Assembly: GCA_914767885.1 (NCBI GenBank)
Contig: CAJZBQ010000035.1
Location: 124,001 to 188,000 of the forward strand
From: Blepharisma stoltei
Taxonomy: Eukaryota > Ciliophora > Heterotrichea > Heterotrichida > Blepharismidae
Length of the DNA: 64,000 nucleotides
Direction of reading: 5' to 3'
Numbering within the stretch: the stretch's first letter is position 1; every line of letters starts with the position of its first letter. Positions 54,079-63,809 of the stretch are shown in pieces. The notes under the pieces are model-generated. The model saw nothing but the letters and a program-made list of their open reading frames with translations. It was not told the origin of the DNA and made no database searches. The position numbers and the translations under genes are program-made.

Positions 54079-55012
54079 ATGGTTATTTTCCTATCTCTCT
54101 TATTTCCACTTGTTTTATCCTTAGATCCAAAACTCGTGAAATATGCAGTCAACTGCGGAGGTGACTCAATAGTCACCTCCGATGGTGTTACCTATCGTAA
54201 AGACAATGGCTTTTCCTCAGGTATTGCAAGCGACTATGGAAAACAATTCCAGATTCGTCTAACTCGAGATCTAGAAATTTACCAAACAGAGCGATACGAT
54301 GAACAAGACTTCACCTACAAAATCCCAATAAAAGAAGAAGGAAATTATGTTCTTACCCTAATTTTATTAAATATCTAATTTTTCTATATTATTTTTTAAA
54401 ATAATTTAATTAATCATAATTTACTATATATTGAAATTCTCTGAAGTCTATTTCTCATATCCATCTGCAAAAATATTTAATGTTAAAATCGGCGACACCT
54501 ATGTAGTTAAACAATTAGACATTTTTTCAAAAGTAGGCAAAGCAGCAGCCTATGATGAATTCATAGTAATAAACTATGAAGGTGGAAAAATAAAAATCAA
54601 CGGAAATGTTGTGGAAAACGCTGTATCACATGATGAGTTGATAATTACTTTTGAAAAAGGGCAAAAAGACAACCCAAAGGTAAATGCCATTGTTTTGCTG
54701 AAAGGAGGACTGGAAGACACACACCAATATGAACAATCTGAATTTCTAGCACAAATTCAAAGAGAAAGATTAGCACAAAAACAAGCTCAAGAAAAAGTAA
54801 AAGAGGTAAAAAGAGAAGAGATAGATGATAGCGATTTTGAAAGCTTAGAACAAGAGGTGCATGCTGTAGAAGAGCCTGATTCTTTGTTTTCTGTATTAAC
54901 TAGTACCCCAGCTTTAGTGATAGTAGGAATTATTGCTTTGCTTGCAGGAGGAGCTATATTTTCATCGTCTTCTGGAAAACCAGATGACAGTAAAAAAGCC
55001 AAAAAAAATTAA
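54079..55012 (+). CDS. Malectin-domain ER membrane protein
   Basis: ATG 54079 with signal peptide (MVIFLSLLFPLVLS), stop TAA 55010-55012; about 286 residues after removing one IES of about 73 bp. The lumenal part is a malectin fold: VNCGGDSIVTSDGVTYRKDN, then YQTERYDEQDFTYKIPI, LKFSEVYF, and FNVKIGDTYVVKQLDIF. Malectin binds glucosylated high-mannose N-glycans on new glycoproteins in the ER. A charged coiled-coil stalk (FLAQIQRERLAQKQAQEKVK), one C-terminal membrane helix (ALVIVGIIALLAGGAIF) and a lysine-rich tail (DDSKKAKKN) compatible with ER retention follow, as in animal malectin. Near neighbours include a PDI-like gene, also of the ER lumen. Confidence 0.9.
54354..54426. other. IES, about 73 bp, in malectin gene
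   Basis: TA 54354-54355 joined to TA 54427-54428 gives GNYVLILKFSEVYF, the usual malectin wording. A 70-bp alternative (54359/54429) also keeps frame but adds a residue. Confidence 0.75.
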
Positions 55013-55196
55013 ATTAAGGCATTATTCAAGGATTTTTTAAGATTTAATTTTTAGAATAAAAAATATTCATTCTGACAATAAAATAAATTTATCAAAATTA
55101 ATGCGGCAAATTCTAAAATCCAGGCAGAAAAAATCATTAAAAAATCATAGGTTTCGTGGTAATAATTTAATTAATTATTTCAATAATCAGTCCTTG

Positions 55197-55529
55197 CTAA
55201 ATTGACAATTTACTTGTGTCTAATTTAATGAAACTTTCTAAATCTCGACTGCTAAGAAGTACAGAGTTTGACACTAAAAACGCCGATTCAAAATCGCTTC
55301 TCATAGTAAAAGTATTCGTAGTGAAGGAATCTATTAAAGATTTTGAATTGCAATCTGTTTCTTCTTTGTAAAAATCAATATTACTTTGAGTGACTTTTCT
55401 GGAATAAAGACTGATATCTTCAAACTCCTCGTCACTCGATTTTTTTCTATCTCTCAGCTTTATAGCGACATCTACATTAGATATCGCGATTTCTGACTTT
55501 TCAAATAAAATCCCTTGGCAACAGCCCAT
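55197..55529 (-). CDS. Small MGCC-type, probably lipid-anchored protein
   Basis: Start ATG 55529, stop at 55197; 110 residues, no IES. The N-terminus MGCCQGILFEKSE is a classic myristoylation (Gly2) plus palmitoylation (Cys3, Cys4) pattern, so the protein should sit on a membrane face. The remainder is Ser/Asp-rich and looks disordered (KKSSDEEFEDISLYSRKV), with many possible phosphorylation sites. No family recognised. Confidence 0.6.
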   Translation of the reverse strand: MGCCQGILFEKSEIAISNVDVAIKLRDRKKSSDEEFEDISLYSRKVTQSNIDFYKEETDCNSKSLIDSFTTNTFTMRSDFESAFLVSNSVLLSSRDLESFIKLDTSKLSI

Positions 55530-55640
55530 TATAATTATTTATCAAATCTTGAGTTATATTATTTTAGCTAATTTAACATAAAATTTACTATATTTATAAC
55601 GAAAATTTCATATTAAATTGCTGCTTATGGGATATAAAAT

Positions 55641-56891
55641 ATGGAAATCTTACACGTGTTTTTAGTTTTGTTTGCTATATCCCAAGCAGCTCTCTATAAT
55701 TATGCATCTACAAGTGTCCATATTTTAACTTCCCAAAATTTCGACAAACAAGTAACAAGGAGAAGAGACAAATGGGTCAGCGTTATTCATTTTTATAAAG
55801 AAAAAGATAGCAGATCTGCTATTCAAGCTGAAGAATTCAACCATTTTGCTGATGAGTGGCAAGGCGTTTTTATAGTAGGAGTTGTTAACTGTGATACTCA
55901 TTATGAACTTTGTGAATCACAAGACATCAGAGAAGTCCCTGCAATTAAAGTCTACCCTCCTTTCCCAGCACCAGTTGGTCTTTATGAAGGAGAAGCTACC
56001 TCTAAAGCTATCAGTGCTTATGCTGCCAAATTTATCCCATCTAAAGTCATTGAGCTAAGCAACGAAAATTATCAAACATTTTTAGAAGACAAGCCAGCAG
56101 TCCCAAAAGTGCTACTTTTTACTGAAAAATCGTCAGTCCCAACTCTTTATAAAGCCTTGAGTGTTGCTTTTGAAGCGAAAATGTTTTTTGGGATTGTGAG
56201 ACAGGAAGATACTGAGGCAATCAAAAAATTCAAAATTAAGCAATTTCCGAAAATAATTTTGTATAAGACTGTGGATGCCAAAACAACTGAATATAAAGGA
56301 GATATCAAGTATAGATCTATATTTGAATGGCTAAATGTGCATTCAGAAACTTTTGTCCATGGAGGAGCTGAAGAGAGTTCAAGCACGAAGTCGTGGATTG
56401 TTGAAGCAGTGCCTCAGTTGCATAGGCTGTCTGCTGATGATATTTGTTATAAACAAGAAGGGTTATGCGGAATATTTTTCTTAATTTTCCAGCAAATTTT
56501 TTTTTTTTTAAAAAAATCATTATTTAGAATTCGCAAAAATAATTTTTAGGGAGAAAAGGAGGTAGATTCCCCTCCAACTGATTCACTGATAAATATTGCA
56601 AAAGATACGACCAATATTATAGGGAAAAATAAAGATAGAGGGGTTACTGTAAAATTCATGTGGGTTGATCTTAGTGCTGATAAAGATTTTTCAAGTAAAT
56701 TCGAAGGAATTGGGGCTGATAAATTGGTGTTTTTGAAATATGGTAAAAGAAGCCGATATGTGCTTCATAATGGAGACAACACAATAGCTGCTATAGAAGC
56801 GACAATCAATAAGATTGAATCAGGAGATGGAAAGTTCATAAACATCAAAGGAAGCTTTCCAGATCTTTCATTCCCTAAATCAAATAAGTAA
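55641..56891 (+). CDS. PDI-like secretory-pathway protein without CxxC
   Basis: ATG 55641 with signal peptide (MEILHVFLVLFAISQA), stop TAA 56889-56891; 386 residues after removing 56473-56562. The first domain is thioredoxin-like of the PDIA6/P5 type: VTRRRDKWVSVIHFYKEKDS, FADEWQGVFIVGVVNCDTH, and cis-Pro in REVPAIKVYPPFP. The active CxxC is replaced (YKEKDSRS), so disulfide exchange at that site is lost. A second Trx-like domain (VPKVLLFTEKSSVPTLYKAL .. KFKIKQFPKIILY) follows, and a third segment after the IES (VKFMWVDLSADKDF). Such redox-dead PDI members usually act as ER chaperones. Confidence 0.75.
56473..56562. other. IES, 90 bp, in PDI-like gene
   Basis: TA 56473-56474 joined to TA 56563-56564 gives ..QEGLCGI-DSPPTDSLIN.. 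in frame; the removed part is poly-T rich with a stop. Confidence 0.65.
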
Positions 56892-57341
56892 ATTATATCA
56901 ATTTATCTTAAATCATTGAAATAAATATAGCCAGATTACTGCACATAAAAATAAAAGTTTCCATTTCAGGTAATAATGTCAGAAATATAAAAATTTAATT
57001 GCTTTTGCTTTATTTTAATATTTCGTTCTTTTCTATGAAGACTTATAGAGCAGTACTGATAACTTATGCTTTCAAGTTGATAAAATAGCTCTTCTTTATA
57101 TCATTGATAATAAATTAGATTTATTCGTATCTTGCTGAAAATTCCTTGAATTTAAATAAGATAACGATTTTTAAACAATAAATTATAATTTTTGGGATAA
57201 GGTAAACTTTACTATGAAAAAATAATTCTAAAAATATATGAAATGTTAAGCCCATTTTGCTTAACTTATTATTTCATAAAATATGAATATATTTTTAATA
57301 TTTGGAGTTTGATTATAAGAAAATAGAAAATATATTCATAG
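56892..57341. other. Intergenic spacer
   Basis: AT-rich, no gene or repeat recognised, up to the left target duplication of the LINE-like element. Confidence 0.5.
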
Positions 57342-59363
57342 ATCCCTATGATCTCAAAATACATTAAAATGGTGACAAGTGCCAACCTGTCCTCTTACTT
57401 TTTTTATTTTTCATATGTGGAGCAAAACCAAAAGCAGACCTGTCTCAGAGCCGCGAAGGATGAGGAGCTCCAAGTCCTGGGATTTGGCAGGGAAGGTTTC
57501 TGCTATGGCTATACTGCGCTCATCAACGTATTGCCGAAAATTGAAGACAGCGAATGCATAGGAAAAACATTGAAGTTCTGCTTATCCAAATTCATTCAAA
57601 AGAAAGATGAGGAATTGAAGAGGACCCTATACAGCTCATTTGCAGTAGAGCTGGAAGCATTTACACGAGATGAAGATGTAATTAGAAGCCTCAGATTACC
57701 CTCTGGAGATGCGATGGTCACTTTTGCTGACGAAACGGCATGGAACGACTGAAAAAAACAGAGGAAGACTAACGATGAGGCACGAGGGAAAGAAGCTCAC
57801 TGTACCAATTGGACCAGTTTGTGAAGGAGGACAGGTAAACTACCTTAGATACAGAATGCAAGTAATGGTACCTACAGGTGTTGCATTAATAGAAATAGTG
57901 GAAGAACTTAAGAAAAGCTGCAAAGTTGTAGAGATAATAGTTGAATATGTTGTTTCAACAGAAGGGGAAAGCTACAGTGTTCACTTTAGCGTGAATTCGA
58001 GGTACTCAATGTACGGGGAGTTTGAATCTTTAGAGAAAGCTATGGATCTAAGCGATGCAATTGTTATTAGGGGCCGAAAGTCTGATTGAATCATGCTGCC
58101 TCACTCTACTGTGGAGTTTGCCAACAGATTGGGCATAATGACAAGAGTCACGACAGAACAGCATTGAAAAGAGAAGAGCGTAGCCAGAGGGAAAGACTGT
58201 TAAAGGAGAGAGAGGGAGGAGGAGAAGAAAGCGGGCAGGGTGGTGAAGAAAGAGATGAAGAAAATCAAGATGCAGATGGAGGAACCTGATAAGCTAAAGA
58301 GTGTAAATGGAGCCCTAGCGGGACTGACTCAAACATCACCACTACAGGTAATGCGATTACCACAAGACATACCAGCACTGCATGCTACGTCAACATCACA
58401 AAATATACCATCAGTACAGGACATGCTGACACTACAGGACAAATCACCACTACAAGCTGAACCACTGATACTGGACATGACGACACTACAAGTAATTCCA
58501 TTGTTACAGGACACTCCAGCACTATGGGTTACACCAGTACTGCAGCCAAAAGTAGAGCCAGCACAGATCATGTCGTCACATGGTATTCCATTTCAAGAGC
58601 TACAGGTACGGGAAATGCTGCTAGACTTGAATCAGCAATCACAAATGAACTTCCCAAAGAAACGGACAATGACTGAAGCTGGATACTCAAGAACAGTAAA
58701 TAAAAGACCCAAATGTAGGACCAAGGAGAGACTAAGAACGATAAGTCATATTAACATACAGGGTGTAAGAGCAAAAGGGCAACAGATAAGTGAAGTAAGA
58801 GCTCATAAGAGCTTTAACAGTGCGTTAGCATTGTTATAGTAAAAGTAAGTAAGTAAGCCAACCTGTCCTCTTGGCGTAGTAGTCCAGACCTTATGGCTAC
58901 GGGGGAACTGGGATGGACTCCAAGCCGAGAATCAAGTGCAGGCTCAAGAGATGGATTGGCTGCTTCCTATGTTGGAAATAGAGGTGCTATGCAAAGTCCT
59001 TAGGATCCGAGGACCCATGGCATTCCTCTACCAAGAAACTGGGATTTCAGCCAGGCCACAAGGGAGTAGCCTTTTTCCTGTAGCTGTCGAAGGAAGGCAC
59101 TTCGGCACCCGATAGACTCAAAGAGCTGATCCTTGGAATCAAGTTACTTTAATCGCCTGCGATAAGGCCGCAGAAATCCATAAGCCCACTCAAGACTGAA
59201 GCCTCAAGGCAAGTAAGAGACAGAAGGTACAGGAATTGGCACAGACCCTCTGGGCTGGAGTCGAAAAGCGGTAGAAACCTCCGTACATGAAGTCTTTGGT
59301 GACTGCGTCGCCAATATAGCTAGCTCCTGACTTTTAATTATCCTAATCCCTATGATCTCAAAA
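57342..59363 (+). mobile_element. LINE-like retroposon R4 with 18-bp target duplication
   Basis: ATCCCTATGATCTCAAAA at 57342-57359 and 59346-59363 flanks a 1,986-bp GC-rich body. It begins ACATTAAAATGG and GTGCCAACCTGTCC. Broken ORFs in three frames cover 57360-58839: a first polar domain, VNYLRYRMQVMVPTGVALIE, a CCHH zinc knuckle (CGVCQQIGHNDKSH at 58110-58153), and a Gln/Pro-rich LQD repeat region. This resembles a LINE ORF1/gag-like protein, degenerate. No reverse transcriptase is present. At 58858 the head GCCAACCTGTCCTCTT occurs again, followed by a tail shared with R2, as if an ORF1 part and a SINE-like tail were joined. Confidence 0.75.
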
Positions 59364-59443
59364 ATAATTTTGAATGCTTTCTCTTAAATGATGAGCAGAG
59401 AAGTTAGAGGCCATTTAAGAACCAATAATTAAACTAACCAAAA
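59364..59443. promoter_or_regulatory. 5' region of the CCT-motif gene
   Basis: Only 80 bp separate the right target duplication of the retroposon from the ATG at 59444, so the insertion sits in the promoter region. No specific motif identified. Confidence 0.35.
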
Positions 59444-60174
59444 ATGGTTGAATGCTTTGACGAATACTTGGGATCTGAATGCACAAGCGCTTTCGATTTC
59501 ATGTTTGAGTCAATGCAATCCGAATTAATTCATCATAATGAACGTAAGGTATCGTTTGTTGACTTATTAAGTTACTCATACCCTCATCATATAGATGTAA
59601 ATTTCTATTTAGATGCCCAGTATTGAATCATTACCTGATCATTTTGATGAACAAGCCCTCACGCAATCATTTAGTACTCAAGATGATTGTGAAGTCGCTA
59701 TATTCCAATTTATATAAATTTTATAAAAAAATAATTAAAAAATACTATATTTACTATAAAAAAAATAAGGCTAATTTTCATATTGATATTATGGTAATTA
59801 TTAATTAAAGCATAAATCCTTTGATTTATGAAGTCTATGAGACCCAAATCCAAAAACAAAAGAAAAGGAAACCGGCCGTTTCTAAAGAGACGATTGTTGT
59901 CATTCAACGGCCTGTCGAGCTAACTCCAGACCATATAATTGGGACAATTACACTTGAAGAACGCCGGAAAAAGATCAAAAAATATCTTGAAAAAAGACAG
60001 CGAAGGACTTGGAATAAAAAAATCTCATATGACTGTCGAAAACGAGTTGCAGATAATCGACTGAGAATCAAAGGAAGATTTGTAACAAAGGAGCAAGCTA
60101 TTGCGATCCTTGGGATTGACCATCCAGCTGTACAAAATTTGTTGGCTATGGAAAGAGAAAGCCAGAATAATTAG
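59444..60174 (+). CDS. CCT-motif (CONSTANS/TOC1-type) nuclear protein
   Basis: ATG 59444 (MVECFDEYLGSECTSAFDFM), stop TAG 60172-60174; 200 residues after removing a 16-nt intron (59597-59612) and a 112-bp IES (59701-59812). The C-terminal exon carries a CCT motif: RRKKIKKYLEKRQRRTWNKK, then ISYDCRKRVADNRLRIKGRF. The pattern R..(8)..YxEKRxxRxxxKxIxYxxRKxxAxxRxRxKGRF is that of plant CONSTANS, COL and TOC1 proteins, where it gives nuclear import and DNA/NF-Y binding. A basic stretch (KQKKRKPAVSK) precedes it. No B-box is seen. CCT proteins occur in some protists; role here unknown, likely transcriptional. Confidence 0.85.
59597..59612 (+). other. 16-nt spliceosomal intron
   Basis: GTAAATTTCTATTTAG with GT..AG ends; removal joins ..PHHID to MPSIESLPDHFDE and avoids four improbable successive TGA Trp codons. 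Confidence 0.85.
59701..59812. other. IES, 112 bp, in CCT gene
   Basis: TA 59701-59702 joined to TA 59813-59814 gives ..CEVAI-NPLIYEVYETQ.. in frame. Other in-frame TA pairs exist within a few bases. Confidence 0.65.
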
Positions 60175-60398
60175 ATATAGCATGGTAATTTAAGAAAATA
60201 TTTATATACAATTTTCGTTTTTTTAAAGTACTTATAAAATAAGAAAATTTTAATTTTTGTACAAAATAAAATAATTTTTTAAAAAAAATTTTAAATTTAA
60301 TATAATTCAGCATAGTGAAATTTCTTTGTAAATAATTTAAACAGCTTAATGCTTATTTTTATATTAAAAAGTCAAGTTTATAAAAAGATTTGTATTAT

Positions 60399-62671
60399 TT
60401 ATTTCTTGGCTCCTCCTTTGGCTTTCTTTTCTCCTGGGGCAGCAGTTCTGGTTTGTCCTTCAGCGAGTTTGGTGACTTCTTTGATGATACCGACTGCTAC
60501 GGTTTGTCTCATATCTCTGACGGCGAATCTTCCAAGTGGTGGGTATTCTGTATATATATTAAAATGGTGTGGTGAACCAACCTGTTCTAACACCTAAAAC
60601 TAAATTAAACTAATTAAAAATTAATGATATTTTATTTAAAGCCTGAATATTACGTTAAATAGCGAGTGGTTTGGCATAAGATATGCAAGAACTAAGTCTA
60701 TTGTAACAATTCATTTTCAATGACGATTTGCACCAGTTTATGAACTATATGCAGTGGAATTTGTGATAATTTTATAATAGTCCACTAGTATTTTTTCACC
60801 TTCTATTTTTTGGTTTGCATAAGTGGAAGTTTTCATACCGATTTTTTATATCATTTTATATATGCCTTTTTAATTTGATAAACACCTATTCATAAGTTTA
60901 TTTCATGTGCTTAATGAAACATTTTTTGAAATTTTCAGTCTATTTTGAATGAAAAAACAGATGGAAAAAACATCAAAATAGTTTTTTCCGCCTCATCAAG
61001 ATGGCTTGCTGGAGTTTGAAAGGGAAAACCCAGTAAGGCCACTTGGCCAATCAGGAATATCCCAAGTGCTATACAATGCGTTGCGTCCTGGGCTTCGGGC
61101 TCCATTTAGTCGACAGGTGACCAGAAATTCGTTTTTCGGATTTCCTGGAATCCTTCCTCCATAAAAATTAACACAGTGGAAGGCTGTATCTAACTTCAAG
61201 CAAGCGCTAGATCGTTATGCGGAGACGATTAGTGGCCGGCGGACCTGCAGGGAATTCTCTATAAGTAATTTAAGTTTTAAAACGGTATTCTGTGAATGGT
61301 TCAACACACATGGATTTGGTTGGGATCAAAGTAACAATTGCAGCGTCTCCAGATTTGACGAATTTAGGTTCTTGTTCAAGGACTGCTCCAGATCTTCTGT
61401 CGACTTTTTGTTTAAGGTCGTTGAATCTGCAAGCAATGTGAGCAGTGTGGCAATCAAGGACTGGGGTGTAGCCGACTGAGATTTGGCCAGGGTGGTTTAA
61501 GATGATGACTTGGGCAGTGAAGTCAATGCTTTCTCTGGCTGGGTCTGATCTAGAGTCTGAGGCAACGTATCCTCTCTTGATTTGGTTGACTGCAATGTTC
61601 TTGATGTTGAAACCAACGTTGTCACCTGGTAAGGCTTCTTCGAGGGATTCGTGGTGCATTTCAACAGACTTGACTTCAGTTGAAATTCCTGATGGGGCGA
61701 AAACAATGACTGTGCCTGGTTTAACTCACCAGCCATTTTTGGAGTAAAATTTATTAATAAAAATTTAAAAAAAATAAAAATTTAAAAAGGAGGAGTAAGG
61801 ATTCCAGTTTCAACTCTGCCGACTGGGACTGTTCCAATACCTGAAATCTTGTAGACGTCTTGGACTGGAAGTCTGAGTGGTTTGTCAACGTGTCTCTTAG
61901 GTGGTTGGACGTTATCAAGAGCTCCAAGAAGAGTTGGTCCATCATACCAAGGCATGTTAGTTGATTTCTCAACCATGTTGTCACCTAACCAACCTGAAAT
62001 TGGGATGAAAGGTACTTTGGCTGGGTTGTAGCCGACTTTCTTGAGGTATTCTGAGACTTCTTGTTTGATTTCAAGATATCTGTCTTGTTTCCATTCAACA
62101 GACTTGTCGTCCATCTTGTTGACTCCGACAACCATCTGTTTGACTCCAAGAGTGAAGGCAAGAAGGGCGTGTTCTCTGGTTTGTCCGTTCTTTGAGTATC
62201 CGGCTTCGAATTCTCCTTTTCCTGCTGCAATGATGAGGATGGCGACATCAGCTTGTGAAGTTCCTGTGATCATGTTCTTGATGAAATCTCTGTGGCCAGG
62301 GGCGTCAATGATTGTGAAGTAGAACTTGTCGGTTTGGAACTTGAACAAGGAGATATTACCAACACCTAAGAATTCCTTATATAAATTTTTTAAAAATCAA
62401 TAAAAATATGATTTTTTTTTAAAAATTAATATACAAAATAATAGGGATTATCAATGGTGATACCTCTTTCTCTTTCAGCCTTAAGCTTATCGAGAACCCA
62501 AGCGTATTTGAAGGAGGACTTTCCCATTTCGTTAGCTTCCTTCTCATACTTCTCAATGGTTCTTTTATCGATACCACCGCACTTATAGATAAGGTGTCCG
62601 CAAGAAGTGGACTTTCCAGAATCGACGTGACCAATAACGACGAGGTTTACGTGGACCTTTTCCTTACCCAT
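60399..62671 (-). CDS. eEF1A: Translation elongation factor eEF1A
   Basis: Start ATG 62671 ([20 protein letters not shown]), stop TAA at 60401-60399; 454 residues after removing IESs 62357-62448, 61722-61795 and 60544-61285. All GTPase motifs are present: GHVDSGKS (G1), DAPGHRDF (G3), NKMDD (G4), and the RGITI switch. Domain II ([18 protein letters not shown]) and domain III ([20 protein letters not shown]) are standard, and the two repaired junctions restore invariant wording, which fixes those boundaries. It delivers aminoacyl-tRNA to the ribosome. The exons are strikingly GC-rich with strong codon bias, as expected for a highly expressed gene. It carries a retroposon inside a coding exon in the germline copy. 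Confidence 0.97.
60544..61285 (+). mobile_element. Retroposon R5 as 742-bp IES in eEF1A, 10-bp target duplication
   Basis: GGTATTCTGT at 60542-60551 and 61284-61293 flanks an element that begins ATATATTAAAATGGTG and AACCAACCTGTTC, the shared retroposon head. The left half is AT-rich, the right half (60985-61260) GC-rich. The TA within the duplicated target (60544 and 61286) allows precise removal, giving [10 protein letters not shown]. Confidence 0.9.
61722..61795. other. IES, 74 bp, in eEF1A
   Basis: TA 61722-61723 joined to TA 61796-61797 gives [16 protein letters not shown], the conserved eEF1A wording. Ends TAACTCACC / TACTCCTCC resemble family A tips. Confidence 0.9.
62357..62448. other. 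IES, 92 bp, in eEF1A
   Basis: TA 62357-62358 joined to TA 62449-62450 gives [20 protein letters not shown], close to the conserved GITIDISLWKFET. AT-rich, ends TAATCC / TACCAA. Confidence 0.88.
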
Positions 62672-63347
62672 ATTTTACAAAGTAAGCTTTACTTTTGCCT
62701 TTTTATCTTAAAATAAGCCAATCAGATTTCAGCTGTGAAAAGTTTTAATTTAGTGTCATTTTTAAAAGATTTCACACTTAAGACGAGAAAATGGTGAAGC
62801 AGGGAGAAGCCTTGACATTTAATATTTCGAAATGAGGCTGAAGAGAGGAGAGAAAGGAAGAAATAAATGATAAGAAATGATAATTAAAATTAATGAAGAA
62901 TTTTGCTGAATTTTGAGAAAAAAGAATATTTTTTATTGTGGTTTGGGAAGGATTTTAGGAAAATAAGGAGATGAGGATGACTTGAAAATGAGGGAATAAA
63001 GGAGAAGAGAAATTGCAAAAGGTATAAAAGTGTGTGATTTTTAATATAATTTGGATAATAATACCTAATAAGAAATATTTGTTAAAATTTATGATATAAA
63101 GGATTAGTTGTGATTTAGGCATGCAAATTTACTATTATAAAAAATAATTCTTATTTGCCTTAAATATCCACTTTAATTGAGTATAATAATTAATTAAATA
63201 CACTTTTTGATTGAAAAGCAATTATTTCATTCTTGAAATTAAAATTGGCAATAAAACTAAGCTCTTTTCTTTAAAAACTTGAAATTTCCTGAATTGGTAT
63301 ATCAATTACTCACATAAAGCCATTAATTAGACTTCTTTATACAAAAT
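62672..63347. promoter_or_regulatory. Divergent promoter region between eEF1A and eS30
   Basis: A 676-bp spacer separates two translation genes transcribed away from each other. The eEF1A-proximal 350 bp are purine-rich on the plus strand (GAAGAGAGGAGAGAAAGGAA near 62831); the remainder is AT-rich. Shared regulation is plausible but not shown. Confidence 0.45.
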
Positions 63348-63539
63348 ATGGGAAAGGTGCACGGTGGCTTAGCCAGATCAGGAAAGGTTAGAAACCAAAC
63401 CCCTAAAGTTGCAAAGCAAGAAAGACGCAAGAAAATCTTACAAGGCAGAGCCAAGAAAAGAAACCTCTATAACAGAAGATTCCTTAACATAGTCTCCGGC
63501 CCAGGCAAGAAGAAGGGACCAAATGCTCAATCCAAGTAA
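63348..63539 (+). CDS. RPS30: Ribosomal protein eS30
   Basis: ATG 63348, stop TAA 63537-63539; 63 residues, no IES and no ubiquitin-like leader (animals make it as a FAU fusion). The sequence [20 protein letters not shown], then [20 protein letters not shown], follows the eS30 family along its whole length. Small-subunit protein near the decoding region. Strong codon bias as in eEF1A. Confidence 0.97.
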   Translation: MGKVHGGLARSGKVRNQTPKVAKQERRKKILQGRAKKRNLYNRRFLNIVSGPGKKKGPNAQSK

Positions 63540-63809
63540 GACTATAGTTAAACAATTCTATCCTAATTCGTTTTTTGGTCAAATTTAACGTTTTTGCAGT
63601 AAATCACTAATATTCCAAAACTTAATAGACAGGAATGGGAAAAGATCAACTCGCAAATTTCTTTTTATTTCGTTTTAGCTGATTATCTAATTCTAAATCT
63701 TTATTTTTCAAAATTAAGCTAATTTGTGAAGAAATCTGCTATTTAAATATTATAAATATAAATAATTTTGAATTTTTTATGAATTTTTTAAGAAGTGTTT
63801 AATATATAA

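Noticed and set aside
54787-55002. 71-codon minus-strand ORF over the malectin gene
   Set aside because: Antisense shadow of the stalk and membrane-helix region; no independent protein features.
534-62448. Interpretation of the interrupting segments as ordinary introns
   Set aside because: They lack GT..AG ends, are TA-bounded or repeat-bounded, range to 742 bp and include MITEs, whereas real introns here are 15-16 nt.
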